A stretch of DNA of 51,316 nt from an uncultured Clostridia bacterium (GTDB taxonomy: Bacteria; Bacillota; Clostridia; Christensenellales; Aristaeellaceae), in contig CAMFCQ010000010.1 in assembly GCA_945948915.1 (NCBI GenBank), positions 1-51,316 of the forward strand, written 5' to 3'. The translations under genes were made by a program, and so were the position numbers. This document shows, piece after piece, positions 1 through 8,666 of the stretch. Positions within the stretch are counted from its first letter, which is position 1. Each line of letters opens with the position of its first letter. Below the pieces are notes generated by a model that saw only the letters and a list, made by a program, of their open reading frames with translations, ran no database searches and was not told where the DNA came from.

Positions 1-1
1 G

Positions 2-694
2 TGCGTCAGCTACGGCGGCATCCGCGCGCTCAAGGGCATCAGCCTGAGCGTCGAGCAGGGGCAGATCGTCACGCTCATCGGCGCCAACGGCGCGGGCAAA
101 TCGACCACGCTGCGCGCCATCTCGGGCCTTGAAAGGGCGCAGAGCGGCTCCATCACCTACGGCGGCGAGGAACTGACCAGCCTGCCGGCCAAGGAGATCG
201 TCCGCCGGGGCATCATCCATGTGCCTGAGGGGCGGCGCGTCTTCCCGGACATGACCGTCGCGGAGAACCTGAAGATCGGCGCGTTCCTGCGCCGTGACAC
301 CGCAGGGATTGCCGATGACATCGACTATGTGTATTCCCTCTTTCCCCGCCTGAAGGAGCGCTCCTGGCAGCCTGCGGGCACGCTCTCCGGCGGCGAGCAG
401 CAGATGCTGGCCGTCGGCCGCGCGCTGATGAGCCGGCCCAAGGTGCTGATGATGGACGAGCCCTCGCTGGGCCTTGCGCCGCTGATTGTGCGCGACATCT
501 TCTCCATCATCCGCCGCGTGAACGACGACGGCATCACCGTCCTGCTCATCGAGCAGAACGCGAACGCGGCCCTGCGCATCGCCGATTACGGCTATGTGCT
601 GGAAACCGGCACAATCTCGCTGACCGGTACGGGCGAGGAGCTGCTGCGCAACAGCTCTGTGCGCGAGGCCTATCTGGGCAAGAAGCGGAAATAA
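2..694 (+). CDS. livF: Branched-chain amino acid ABC transporter ATP-binding protein LivF (5' truncated)
   Basis: This is the ATPase subunit that powers a Liv-type branched-chain or related amino acid importer on the cytoplasmic face of the membrane. The window starts inside the gene in frame 2, so about the first ten residues are missing; 230 codons remain. Visible motifs are Walker A (GANGAGKST), the signature LSGGEQQ, Walker B (VLMMDEPS) and the H-loop region ending LLIEQNA. LivF proteins are about 235 residues, so only the extreme N-terminus is lost. The short spacer after the second Walker motif and the VPEGRRVFPDMTV stretch are typical of LivF rather than LivG. The rest of the operon lies upstream, outside the window. 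A good intrinsic terminator follows, so this looks like the last gene of its operon. Confidence 0.93.
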   Translation, partial: CVSYGGIRALKGISLSVEQGQIVTLIGANGAGKSTTLRAISGLERAQSGSITYGGEELTSLPAKEIVRRGIIHVPEGRRVFPDMTVAENLKIGAFLRRDTAGIADDIDYVYSLFPRLKERSWQPAGTLSGGEQQMLAVGRALMSRPKVLMMDEPSLGLAPLIVRDIFSIIRRVNDDGITVLLIEQNANAALRIADYGYVLETGTISLTGTGEELLRNSSVREAYLGKKRK

Positions 695-726
695 GCGGTT
701 CCGTGCCCCTTGACAAAACCGAATTG

Positions 727-764
727 ACCAGAATCTCAGGAATGGGATTCTGGTTTTCTGTTTT
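727..764 (+). terminator. Intrinsic terminator after livF
   Basis: A 9-bp perfect stem (ACCAGAATC at 727-735 with GATTCTGGT at about 745-753) is followed by a T-rich run (TTTTCTGTTTTC). It lies 30 bases after the livF stop and closes that operon. Confidence 0.85.
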
Positions 765-1040
765 CAATGATCGTTCCGATGCCCATCCCCAACTTGGGTT
801 CCGAGATTTGCCGAATCAGAAGCAGGAATTGATGCGCGAAAGCCGAATAAAGCAACGAGTATGACCGAAAGTCGGAGGGGCTTTCTTTGCCTGTTTTGGC
901 GCGGCGGAGCCGGATGCGAACGGATTCACCCTGCGCGGCCCGCCGCCAAAATCCTGTGGCTTTCATCCGCAGGGAAACGAATAGCCAAACAATTTTTCAC
1001 GATGCACATCGCGATGAATTTAGAAAGGACGGTAAACCCT
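765..1040 (+). promoter_or_regulatory. Leader region of the GH51 gene with an imperfect dyad
   Basis: This 276-base gap has no convincing gene; reading in frame upstream of the GH51 start gives low-complexity, non-homologous sequence. A large imperfect inverted repeat pairs about 894-907 (TTTTGGCGCGGCGG) with 940-951 (CCGCCGCCAAAA). It could be an operator or a leader hairpin controlling the arabinofuranosidase gene. I did not find a confident -35/-10 pair. Confidence 0.3.
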
Positions 1041-3017
1041 ATGCAGCTGCACATTCCCCAGGAAAAAGGCGTACCGATTCAGCCAGGGATGATCGGTCTG
1101 TTCTTTGAGGACATCAACTATGCGGCGGACGGCGGCCTGTACGCGGAAATGATCGAGAACCGCTCGTTCGAGTTTGTGGATTGCTTTGGCGATATGGGCG
1201 ACTATTACGCCACCCACGACTACGGCTACGGCTGGCATCCCACCACGGCCTGCGGCGAGGGCCGCATGGCCTATGTCATGGGCAGCCCGGTCAACCGCAA
1301 CAATCCGCACTATCTGCGCTTCACGGCCACGCAGGCGGGACAAGGCTTCTGCAATCAGGCGTACAGCGGCATTCATCTTGAGAAGGGGATGACGTACAAC
1401 GTCTCCTTCTATGCCCGGATGGCGCGATATCAGGGTGATCTGACGGTTTCCGTCGAGAAGGAGCAGCAGGTCTTTGCCCAGGGGAGCGTCGCGTGCGTCC
1501 ATGCGCCGGAAAAGACGTGGCAGAAGTGGATTCGCTACGAGCTCACGCTGGAGGCGAAGGAGACTGTGTCCGGCGCGAGGTTCGTGATTGCGCTCGACCA
1601 GCCCGGCGTGGTGGAGTTTGACTTCATCTCCATGATGCCTGCCGATGCTGTGGCGGGCGTCTTCCGCAGGGATCTGTTTGAGCTGCTCAAGGGGCTCCAT
1701 CCCGGCTTCCTGCGCTTCCCGGGCGGCTGCATCATCGAGGGCAATACGCTGGAAAACCGCTACCGCTGGAAGGAGAGCGTCGGCGCGCCGGAGGGCCGCA
1801 GGAGCAACTACAACCGCTGGGCTGTCCACCTGACGAGCGCGGAGAACAACTGGCACACCCAGTATGCTCACTACAACCAGACGCTGGGTATCGGTTTTTA
1901 CGAGTACTTCCTGCTGTGCGAAATGATCGGCGCCAAGCCGCTGCCGGTGCTCAATGTAGGCCTGGCCTGCCAGTTCCAGTCCTATGAGCTGGTGGAAATG
2001 GATGAGCCGGAGTTTGCCGAGTTCATTCAGGATGCGCTCGACCTGATCGAATTTGCCAACGGCCCGGTGAATAGCAAGTGGGGCGGCCTGCGCGCGCAGA
2101 TGGGCCATCCCGCACCCTTCGGCCTGACCATGCTGGGCATCGGCAACGAGCAGTGGCAGACGGACAAGATCGATTTCTTCGCCCGGTACACGGCCTTCGA
2201 GCAGGCCATTCATGCGGTCTATCCGGAGATAAAGCTCATCGGCTCCGCAGGCCCGGACATCACCTCTGAGCGCTACAGCGCGGCGTGGGACTTCTACAAA
2301 AGGGAATGCCCGCGCAAGGACGGCTTCTGCTATGCCGTTGACGAGCACTACTATGTGAAGCCGGACTGGTTCTACGACCATGTGCACTTCTACGACAACT
2401 ATCCCCGCAACGTGAAGGTGTTCTCCGGCGAGTATGCCGCGCACCCTGTCAGCGGCATGAACATGCCCGAGGCCAACAATCTGGAGGGCGCACTGGCGGA
2501 AGCCGCGTTCCTGACCGGCGTGGAGCGCAACGCGGACGTGGTGGTGCTGGCCTCCTATGCGCCGCTGTTCGCGCGCATCGGCTATGCGCAGTGGTCGCCG
2601 GACATGATCTGGTTCGACGAGGAGAAGGCCTACGGAACGCCCAGCTATTACGTTCAGAAGATGTACGGCGAGAACATGGGCACGGTGACCCTTCCCATGC
2701 ACGGACAGGACAAGGTGCTCGAGCAGGCGCACCTGTATGTGAACGCCAGCTTGGACGAGCGCACGGACGAGCTCATCGTCAAGTGCGTGAATCACAGCGA
2801 CGCGGATCAGGAAATCGATCTGGTGACCCCTGCGCAGTGGCAGATGGCGGAGCGCATGACACTGCAGACCCTCGCCTGCGCGGATGGCCTTGACAGCTAC
2901 AACACGCCCGCTGCGCCGGAGAAGGTCAGCACCCGCACGGAAACCGTCGCCTATGAAGGCAGGCTGCCGGTTCCCGCGAACAGCTTCGTGGTCGCGCGCG
3001 TGAAGCGGAGCTGCTGA
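1041..3017 (+). CDS. Alpha-L-arabinofuranosidase, glycoside hydrolase family 51
   Basis: The enzyme removes terminal alpha-L-arabinofuranosyl groups from arabinoxylan or arabinan oligosaccharides. ATG 1041 is chosen because GAAAGGACGG lies just upstream and homology starts at MQLHIPQ; the upstream in-frame extension looks non-coding. The protein is 658 residues with no signal peptide, so it is cytoplasmic. About residues 70-220 look like a carbohydrate-binding, CBM4-like beta-sandwich insert, followed by the catalytic barrel. The acid/base is predicted as Glu370 (GNEQW) and the nucleophile as Glu464 (FSGEYAAH); the PGGCIIEGNTL strand is also a GH51 hallmark. It converges on the GH120 gene, with a hairpin terminator between them. 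Specificity for xylan rather than arabinan is inferred from the surrounding locus. Confidence 0.93.
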   Translation: MQLHIPQEKGVPIQPGMIGLFFEDINYAADGGLYAEMIENRSFEFVDCFGDMGDYYATHDYGYGWHPTTACGEGRMAYVMGSPVNRNNPHYLRFTATQAGQGFCNQAYSGIHLEKGMTYNVSFYARMARYQGDLTVSVEKEQQVFAQGSVACVHAPEKTWQKWIRYELTLEAKETVSGARFVIALDQPGVVEFDFISMMPADAVAGVFRRDLFELLKGLHPGFLRFPGGCIIEGNTLENRYRWKESVGAPEGRRSNYNRWAVHLTSAENNWHTQYAHYNQTLGIGFYEYFLLCEMIGAKPLPVLNVGLACQFQSYELVEMDEPEFAEFIQDALDLIEFANGPVNSKWGGLRAQMGHPAPFGLTMLGIGNEQWQTDKIDFFARYTAFEQAIHAVYPEIKLIGSAGPDITSERYSAAWDFYKRECPRKDGFCYAVDEHYYVKPDWFYDHVHFYDNYPRNVKVFSGEYAAHPVSGMNMPEANNLEGALAEAAFLTGVERNADVVVLASYAPLFARIGYAQWSPDMIWFDEEKAYGTPSYYVQKMYGENMGTVTLPMHGQDKVLEQAHLYVNASLDERTDELIVKCVNHSDADQEIDLVTPAQWQMAERMTLQTLACADGLDSYNTPAAPEKVSTRTETVAYEGRLPVPANSFVVARVKRSC

Positions 3018-3057
3018 TCCGGTCTGACACGCGCAACCAAGGAACAGAACATACAAG

Positions 3058-3093
3058 CCCTCCGCCGCGGAATGGATTCTCCGCGGCGGAGGG
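3058..3093. terminator. Strong hairpin between convergent genes
   Basis: A 13-bp perfect stem, CCCTCCGCCGCGG (3058-3070) with CCGCGGCGGAGGG (3081-3093), sits between the stop of the GH51 gene and the stop of the GH120 gene. Flanking T-rich sequence is modest on both sides, so it probably serves both strands. Confidence 0.75.
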
Positions 3094-3102
3094 CCGTTTG
3101 TA

Positions 3103-5124
3103 TTATTCACCGGCAGAGGCTTTCCACGCATACTCAACCGGGCCGGCGACGGGCATATCGCTCCGCTTCGCGCCGTACAAATCCGTATCGAAGACGATCC
3201 TCTCACCGTCAGGCGTCTCAAAGCGCTCTTCCGGCTCAAAGGCCATGCCCAGCGTGTCGGTGCTGATCAGCTGCGCCTTCGGCAGATACCGGAACAGGTC
3301 GCTCTCCACAACGATCCGGCCGTTTTCCTCCCTGAGCGTAACGGCGACATCATGCTGCGTATCCACCGCGGGCGCTTCCTCCAGCCTGCAGGGTACGGCG
3401 CCGTTGAAGTACACATTGCCGTTCAGCCACACCGGCAGCGGCATGTAGTACTTGTCTCGGGTGTCCGCCGAGCCTTCGCCGCAGTAGCCCGCAAAATGCT
3501 CGGCCCACTGCTCATAGGTCATATAGCCGTCGAAGCTCTGGGTGCCTGCGATCAGGTTGCCGTCATCCCATTCGTCCTGATGATCCTCTTCGCAGATGTC
3601 CAGCAGACCCTGGCGGACCTTCTGCTGTACGAACACGTTGTTGTAGAAGCGGACGTCGCCGTGCAGGATGGACATGAGGTTGACGATATCCGTGGAATGC
3701 GGACGGTGGACAGGGGTATAGCGCGTGGAATCGTACTGCACCGTGCCGTTCTTTACGCCGCGTCCGACGCCGGTAATCGCGCCGCAGAACAGATTGTGCA
3801 CAAACGCAACGCCCTGCGCGGCCAGCCTGACGCTTCGTTCAGACCGGAAGACGTTGTTGTCCACCAGCGTGGGGCCGTGCGCCACCTCGATCCACAGATC
3901 CTCGCCCAGGCCCAGACCGGCCTTGTTCTCCTTCTTCAGCAGCCAGTCCCGGGACATGCAGTTGTCATGGAAGACGTTGCAGGAAACCCGGGTTCCCTGC
4001 GCCTGCCAGTCCAACCAGATGCCGCGGGTACAGTCATGAAAGTGATTGTTGCGGATGATCACATCGATGGCCGCATGCAGCTTGATGCCGCCGATTTCCG
4101 CGCCGGCCAGATTGCGCTTGTTGTTGATGTGGTGGATATGGTTGTTCTCGATGAGCGAGAACACGCAGCCGAGATTGCCGACGATGCCGGTCTGGCCGCA
4201 GTCGTGGATGTCGCAGCCCCGGACCGTGTGAGAACCAATCGTCTCCTTGCTCCATCCGTCGAGCTGTGCGATGAGCGAACACTCGCGCTGGGTTTGCGCG
4301 CCGTCCTTCACCTTTCTGCGCGACCACCGGTTGTCGTTCCCCTGCTGCAGATATTTTCCCAGGGAGATGCCGCTGCATTTGGAATGGGAGATCTCGCAGT
4401 CCTCAATCACCCAGCCCTTGGACCAGTGCGGCCCGATCATGCCGTCCTGCAGCGCGGTGGGCGGCGCCCACTGTGTGGCAGCCCGGGTCACCACAAAGCC
4501 GGACAGCGTGATGTAGTCCACATGCTCCTGTACGGGATAGAAGCAGTGCGGCCGGACATTGATCTCCACCCGTTCCTCATTGGGATTCTTTCCCTGAAAA
4601 TTGGCGTAGATGATGGTCTCGTCGCGCTCCTGCGCCTGACAAGTATACCATGTATGCAGCGTGAAATCGATATCCCACGAGCCCTCATAGGGCGTGGGAT
4701 GGAGCACCTTTTCATAGGCGTCCACTTCGTACAGGGATTTGTCGTCGAGATAGACCTCGCCCGTATGCACCGGCGCCAGCTGATTGAGCCAGTCGCCCCA
4801 CACGCGGGTGGTGTACGGGTTGCACGATCCGAAAAAGCTGTTGGGCAGCACAAGCTTCCACACGTCGCCCTCCACCCATGTCCAGCCCTTTGCAGGCTCT
4901 GCGCCGGTGATGACGGCCGCCCTCGGTGTGGCCGAGCGGAACACCACCGGATGCTCCCGGGTGCCGGCGGTCATCGGAGAGATTTCCTCCCGGTAAACGC
5001 CGGGCATCACAAGCACCTCGTCTCCCGGCCCGGCGCACCGGGCGGCATCCGAGATCCTTTGGAAGGGTTTTTCACGGCTGCCATCTCCGTGGATCTTGGC
5101 ATGAACATCAACATACAATTGCAT
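3103..5124 (-). CDS. Beta-xylosidase, glycoside hydrolase family 120 (right-handed beta-helix)
   Basis: This enzyme releases xylose from the non-reducing end of xylo-oligosaccharides. The 673-residue protein closely follows the pattern of the characterised GH120 enzyme XylC of Thermoanaerobacterium as I recall it: PNSFFG near residue 95, IYANFQG near 172, EINVR, GPHWSKGW, GIKLHAAIDV and LDWQAQGTR. By that comparison Asp372 (LDW) is the nucleophile and Glu413 (IEVAHGP) the acid/base. There is no signal peptide, so it works in the cytoplasm. ATG 5124 has GGAAGGAG 5-9 bases upstream. The gene is monocistronic and convergent with the GH51 gene. Pectate-lyase-like annotation is the usual automatic name for the fold, but the catalytic residues fit GH120. 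Confidence 0.88.
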   Translation of the reverse strand: MQLYVDVHAKIHGDGSREKPFQRISDAARCAGPGDEVLVMPGVYREEISPMTAGTREHPVVFRSATPRAAVITGAEPAKGWTWVEGDVWKLVLPNSFFGSCNPYTTRVWGDWLNQLAPVHTGEVYLDDKSLYEVDAYEKVLHPTPYEGSWDIDFTLHTWYTCQAQERDETIIYANFQGKNPNEERVEINVRPHCFYPVQEHVDYITLSGFVVTRAATQWAPPTALQDGMIGPHWSKGWVIEDCEISHSKCSGISLGKYLQQGNDNRWSRRKVKDGAQTQRECSLIAQLDGWSKETIGSHTVRGCDIHDCGQTGIVGNLGCVFSLIENNHIHHINNKRNLAGAEIGGIKLHAAIDVIIRNNHFHDCTRGIWLDWQAQGTRVSCNVFHDNCMSRDWLLKKENKAGLGLGEDLWIEVAHGPTLVDNNVFRSERSVRLAAQGVAFVHNLFCGAITGVGRGVKNGTVQYDSTRYTPVHRPHSTDIVNLMSILHGDVRFYNNVFVQQKVRQGLLDICEEDHQDEWDDGNLIAGTQSFDGYMTYEQWAEHFAGYCGEGSADTRDKYYMPLPVWLNGNVYFNGAVPCRLEEAPAVDTQHDVAVTLREENGRIVVESDLFRYLPKAQLISTDTLGMAFEPEERFETPDGERIVFDTDLYGAKRSDMPVAGPVEYAWKASAGE

Positions 5125-5344
5125 AAGCTGGCTCCTTCCATCCTATTTTTGATCAATGAAATCGTCATATACACAATCCCCTGTACCGATTGAGGATTGT
5201 TCCGGTTTTGCTGCCTGCGTTGATTTTTTGTCTGGATTCTGATTGCTCCGATCCTCATGTCGGGCCATTACGGCGCTTTTGATTGGAACGGATTGGGTGA
5301 AGCAGCCCTGATTGGCGCTCAGAATTCTACGGTGCTCGTCCGGT

Positions 5345-6718
5345 TCAGCAGCCGGCGTTGCCGGACGGGCGGTCGCCTGCTGTGCCCTGACGCTTTTTCA
5401 GTTCAGCGTGGACGCGAAGCGCGCAGTAGGCAAAGGCGAAGCCGAAGGCCAGCGGGTTGGACAGGCACACGCCCAGATACCCCAGCCCGGCCAGGCAGAG
5501 CATGCTGCCCAGGCTGCGGCCAGTCAGCTCCATAAAGCCGGAGAAAACCGCCTGCACGCTGTACCCCATGCCCTGCAGCGTGTTGCGCATGATCATCAGC
5601 CCGCCGTGCAGGCAGAAGAAGAGGCTGAGCACGGTGAGATAGTACGAGGACAGCGCGATTTCCTCCGCGGCCTGCGCGCCGAGCACCAATGTGGAGAACA
5701 TGTCCTTGGCAAAGAAGAGCACCACCCACGCAATGGCGCAGTAGGTCCACTGAATGGTCAGGCCATCGCGGATGCCGCTGCGGATCCTGTCGTAGCGCCG
5801 CGCGCCCTCGTTCTGCCCGGCGTAGGTGGCCATGGCCATGCCGACGCTCTCCATGGGCAGGGTAAACATCTGGCGGATCTTTTCGCCTGCTGTCTGCCCG
5901 GCGACGGCGGCGGTGCCCAGCGTGTTGATGGCGCCCTGCATGACGACCGCGCCGATGGCGGAGATGGAGTATTCAAAGCCCATCGGGAAGCCGGTCACGC
6001 ACAGCCTGCGCAGGTGGCTCGGGGAGAGAGCGGCATACCGGATAAGGTGCTCAAGGAGCGTCGTTCTGCACAATATCCAGTACAGATTCAGCAGCCCGCT
6101 GACCAGCTGGCTGAGCACGGTGGCCAGCGCGGCGCCGAATACGCCCAGCGACAGCGGGACGATGAACAGGTAATCCAGCGCGATGTTGAGCGCGGTAGAG
6201 AACAGCAGAAAATAGAAGGGATGACGCGAATCGCCTGCGGCGCGCAGCGCGCCGGCGCAGAAGTTGTACAGAATGGACGCCGGAATGCCCAGGAAGATGA
6301 CCGTGGCGTAGGTCTGCGTCATGGCGAAGATGTCCTCGGGCGTGCGCATCAGGCGCAGCAGCGGCGCGCAAAAGGCCGTCATCAGCGCCGTCATGACGAG
6401 GGCCAGCGCCGCGCAAAGCTGCAGGCCGCCGGCGAAGTAGCGCTTGAATTCATCCGGTCGCTTCGCGCCGAAGGACTGCGACAGCGGAATGCTGAAGCCG
6501 ACGCAGGTGCCCTGCACGAAGCCCAGCGTCAGGAAGCCGAGCGAGTACGTCGCGCCGACAGCGGCGAGGGCGTCCGTACCCACAAGACGGCCCACCATCA
6601 GCGTGTCGGCAAAGCTGTACAGCTGCTGAAACAGCGTGCCCAGAATCAGCGGCACAGCAAACAGCAGGATGCGGGTGATGGGTCTGCCCTCGGTGAGGTC
6701 GAGTGTTTTGCCTTGCAT
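5345..6718 (-). CDS. MATE family multidrug/solute efflux transporter
   Basis: This is a polytopic inner-membrane antiporter of about 12 helices that exports cationic drugs or other small molecules, driven by sodium or protons. ATG 6718 gives 457 residues, the usual MATE length, and has GGAG nine bases upstream; a TTG five codons earlier overlaps that site and is less likely. Diagnostic stretches include LFQQLYSFADTLMVGRLVG near the start, AVGATYSLGF, and a repeated second half beginning near ALSPSHLRRLC. It lies downstream of the AraC gene on the same strand with a 94-base gap, so the two may be cotranscribed. The substrate cannot be told from sequence. Confidence 0.9.
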   Translation of the reverse strand: MQGKTLDLTEGRPITRILLFAVPLILGTLFQQLYSFADTLMVGRLVGTDALAAVGATYSLGFLTLGFVQGTCVGFSIPLSQSFGAKRPDEFKRYFAGGLQLCAALALVMTALMTAFCAPLLRLMRTPEDIFAMTQTYATVIFLGIPASILYNFCAGALRAAGDSRHPFYFLLFSTALNIALDYLFIVPLSLGVFGAALATVLSQLVSGLLNLYWILCRTTLLEHLIRYAALSPSHLRRLCVTGFPMGFEYSISAIGAVVMQGAINTLGTAAVAGQTAGEKIRQMFTLPMESVGMAMATYAGQNEGARRYDRIRSGIRDGLTIQWTYCAIAWVVLFFAKDMFSTLVLGAQAAEEIALSSYYLTVLSLFFCLHGGLMIMRNTLQGMGYSVQAVFSGFMELTGRSLGSMLCLAGLGYLGVCLSNPLAFGFAFAYCALRVHAELKKRQGTAGDRPSGNAGC

Positions 6719-6812
6719 GATCGTTCGCTCCAATGGTTTTTTTCCATTCTAGCATGACGGGCGGAGCGCTGGCGCGGCAAAATGCGCACAAAAACAAGGA
6801 TTTCGTCCGCAG

Positions 6813-7766
6813 TTATAGGCCGGGAGAAATTGGCGCGGGCAGCGTGGCCACATCCAGCATGGACATGTCCTCCACGGGGGCGTGCTCCGGGTTCTGCAGC
6901 AGGCGCTTGCGGTCTTCCTTGGGCGTGATGCCGTAGGCCTTCCTGAAGGTCTTCAGGAAGCTGCTGTAATCGGAAAAGCCGCTCTCCGTGCAGGCGTCCA
7001 GCACGCTCTTTCCCTCGCTCAGCGACAGCTTGAAGTGCTGCAGGCGCAGGGCGGTCAGGTAGCCGTGGATACTGTCCATCGTGTATTCGCGGAAGATGTG
7101 GCTGATGTGGCTGCGGCTGACGTAGAGATAGTCCGTCAGCTGGTTGATGGAGAACGCCGGCTCGGTGTAGTGCATCTGGATGTACTTCTGCGCCTTGTCC
7201 ACCAGGGCGGAGGTCGCGTCGGCTGCAATGGTATCGGCACTGGACATACAGGTTTTGAGGATGAGCATCAGCTCGGACAGCTGTGCGCGGAAGGCCCGGC
7301 TGCGCAGCTCCGGCGCCATGGCGGAGGAGCGGTCGATGCGCAGAAACAGATCGCGGATATCCCAGGCGGAGACGACATCCGCGTTGAAGATGACCGGCTC
7401 GTGCGATGTCAGGAAGCCCGGGATGCTCAGCTGCGCGGCGACCTCCCGCCACAGCGACTGATCCACCTGCAGGAGCAGGCGCTCGCTGACCTCGCTGCTG
7501 ACATTGTAGCGGCCCATGTGGTAGATCTCGTCCGGAAAGATGATCAGCTCACCGGGGTGGATGCTGTAAAGGCTGCCGTTGCAGGAATAGAGCACATCGC
7601 CGGCCATGGGGAGAATCAGCTCGAAATACGGATGGCTGTGTACAACGGAGCAGATGTTTTCCTTGTTGGTGTACCATGCAACGACCATGCCAGCGCTGGG
7701 CAGCGTCTGCCGGGCAAGGTCCTGCGTGAGCAGGGAATCGACGTAATGTGCGATTTTGCGAATCAT
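6813..7766 (-). CDS. AraC family transcriptional regulator with cupin sensor domain
   Basis: This 317-residue protein has an N-terminal cupin-like ligand domain (about 1-150, with the HSHPYFELILPM metal/sugar-binding strand pattern) and a C-terminal pair of helix-turn-helix motifs (about 205-305; FSINQLTDYLYVSRSHISHIF and GFSDYSSFLKTFRKAYG). Such proteins usually activate adjacent sugar-use genes when a sugar binds. ATG 7766 has AAGGGGGG ten bases upstream. A very good promoter lies upstream. Its neighbours are the MATE exporter downstream and, divergently, the TRAP/uronate genes; control of the xylan/uronate locus is an inference. Confidence 0.9.
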   Translation of the reverse strand: MIRKIAHYVDSLLTQDLARQTLPSAGMVVAWYTNKENICSVVHSHPYFELILPMAGDVLYSCNGSLYSIHPGELIIFPDEIYHMGRYNVSSEVSERLLLQVDQSLWREVAAQLSIPGFLTSHEPVIFNADVVSAWDIRDLFLRIDRSSAMAPELRSRAFRAQLSELMLILKTCMSSADTIAADATSALVDKAQKYIQMHYTEPAFSINQLTDYLYVSRSHISHIFREYTMDSIHGYLTALRLQHFKLSLSEGKSVLDACTESGFSDYSSFLKTFRKAYGITPKEDRKRLLQNPEHAPVEDMSMLDVATLPAPISPGL

Positions 7767-7815
7767 GCGGGAAAACCCCCCTTTCTTTCTCGGAAAATCG
7801 CGTCTTTATGAGGAT

Positions 7816-7844
7816 AGTATATACAAGCTGTGCACGAATTGCAA
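7816..7844 (-). promoter_or_regulatory. Sigma-70 promoter of the araC-type gene
   Basis: On the minus strand TTGCAA (7839-7844) is followed by a 17-base spacer and TATACT (7816-7821), 50 bases before the start codon. Each box is one mismatch from consensus. Confidence 0.7.
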
Positions 7845-7887
7845 GATATTCAGGACAAAACCATAAGAAAGTGGCGGAGAAACCGAC

Positions 7888-7893
7888 TATAAT
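7888..7893 (+). promoter_or_regulatory. Possible -10 box for the YcxB-like gene
   Basis: A perfect TATAAT lies about 105 bases upstream of the YcxB-like start in the divergent intergenic region. The matching -35 position (about 7865-7870, AAGAAA) is poor, so this would need an activator or may be chance. Confidence 0.35.
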
Positions 7894-7997
7894 GACAGCA
7901 GAAAACGCGAAAAAGAGCATGAATCACCAGAAAACGGACAGATTTACCGGCATTCGATACAAAACATCTGGACAAATGCGAAAGGAAGATGTGGGAA

Positions 7998-8588
7998 ATG
8001 GGATATGATCCGGTGCGCTTCTCCTGCCAGACGGAGTTTGACGAGCGTGCGATCCGCCGGATGTTCAAGACAGAGTACTACACCTACGAAAAGAAGCTCC
8101 TGCTTGGAAGGTGCGTGTTTGCGGTCATTCTCCTTGGCGTGGGCATGTTCTCCGATTTCCCGATGCCGGCGCGGCTCTTCTGTCTGCTGATCGGCGTATG
8201 GCTGATCGTGGCGCTGGATTTTCCCAGCAAGGTGCGCGCCGAAGGCGTGCTCCAGCAGCGCGGCGGCGCGGTGACGCGCGTGCGGCTGGCCTTCACGGAT
8301 CGGGAGATCGTGGTGGAGCAGCGCCAGCACATCCCCTACGCCCAGCTGGACAGGCTGGTGGAGGACGACGAAGCCTTCTATCTTTTCCAGAGCAGGCAGA
8401 ACGCTGTGATGGCGGACAAGCAGAGCCTTCAGCCTGCTGAGCCGGAGGCCTTCAGGAGCCTGATCGAAAAGAAGACAGGCAAGACCTTCAGCCGCAGCGT
8501 GAACCTGCTGTCGATGAACCTGAGCGATCTGCTGCGCATGATGCCTGGCGGCAAGCGACCGGGCCGCGGGAAAAAGCGCAAGCCCTGA
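7998..8588 (+). CDS. YcxB-like two-TM membrane protein
   Basis: No function is known. The 196-residue product has an N-terminal short domain, two adjacent transmembrane segments (about residues 32-50 and 56-72, counted from this start) and a C-terminal soluble domain with the pattern of YcxB-like proteins (LAFTDREIVVEQ, IPYAQLDRLVEDDEAFYLFQ), which is related to small PH-like folds. ATG 7998 is preferred over ATG 7989 because AAGGAAG is nine bases upstream of 7998 but touches 7989. It ends with a very basic tail. It precedes the TRAP operon by 78 bases and may share no function with it. Confidence 0.7.
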   Translation: MGYDPVRFSCQTEFDERAIRRMFKTEYYTYEKKLLLGRCVFAVILLGVGMFSDFPMPARLFCLLIGVWLIVALDFPSKVRAEGVLQQRGGAVTRVRLAFTDREIVVEQRQHIPYAQLDRLVEDDEAFYLFQSRQNAVMADKQSLQPAEPEAFRSLIEKKTGKTFSRSVNLLSMNLSDLLRMMPGGKRPGRGKKRKP

Positions 8589-8605
8589 CCACCAATTGGA
8601 ATCTG

Positions 8606-8644
8606 CCGGACATTGTCCGGTGAGGATAACACCGGCTCAGCCGG
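8606..8644 (+). promoter_or_regulatory. Two short perfect dyads upstream of dctP
   Basis: CCGGAC-ATT-GTCCGG (8606-8620) and CCGGCT-C-AGCCGG (8632-8644) lie just before the dctP ribosome binding site. They could be a terminator remnant of the preceding gene, an operator, or leader structure; sequence alone does not decide. Confidence 0.4.
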
Positions 8645-8666
8645 AAAAAAAGAGGAGGAACCCATT

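Noticed and set aside
1020-3239. A 739-codon open frame on the minus strand opposite the GH51 gene
   Set aside because: Composition is that of a shadow frame, while the plus strand has clear catalytic motifs and a ribosome site.
3352-5193. A 613-codon open frame on the plus strand opposite GH120
   Set aside because: Antisense to a gene with recognised GH120 motifs; no homology pattern or ribosome site.
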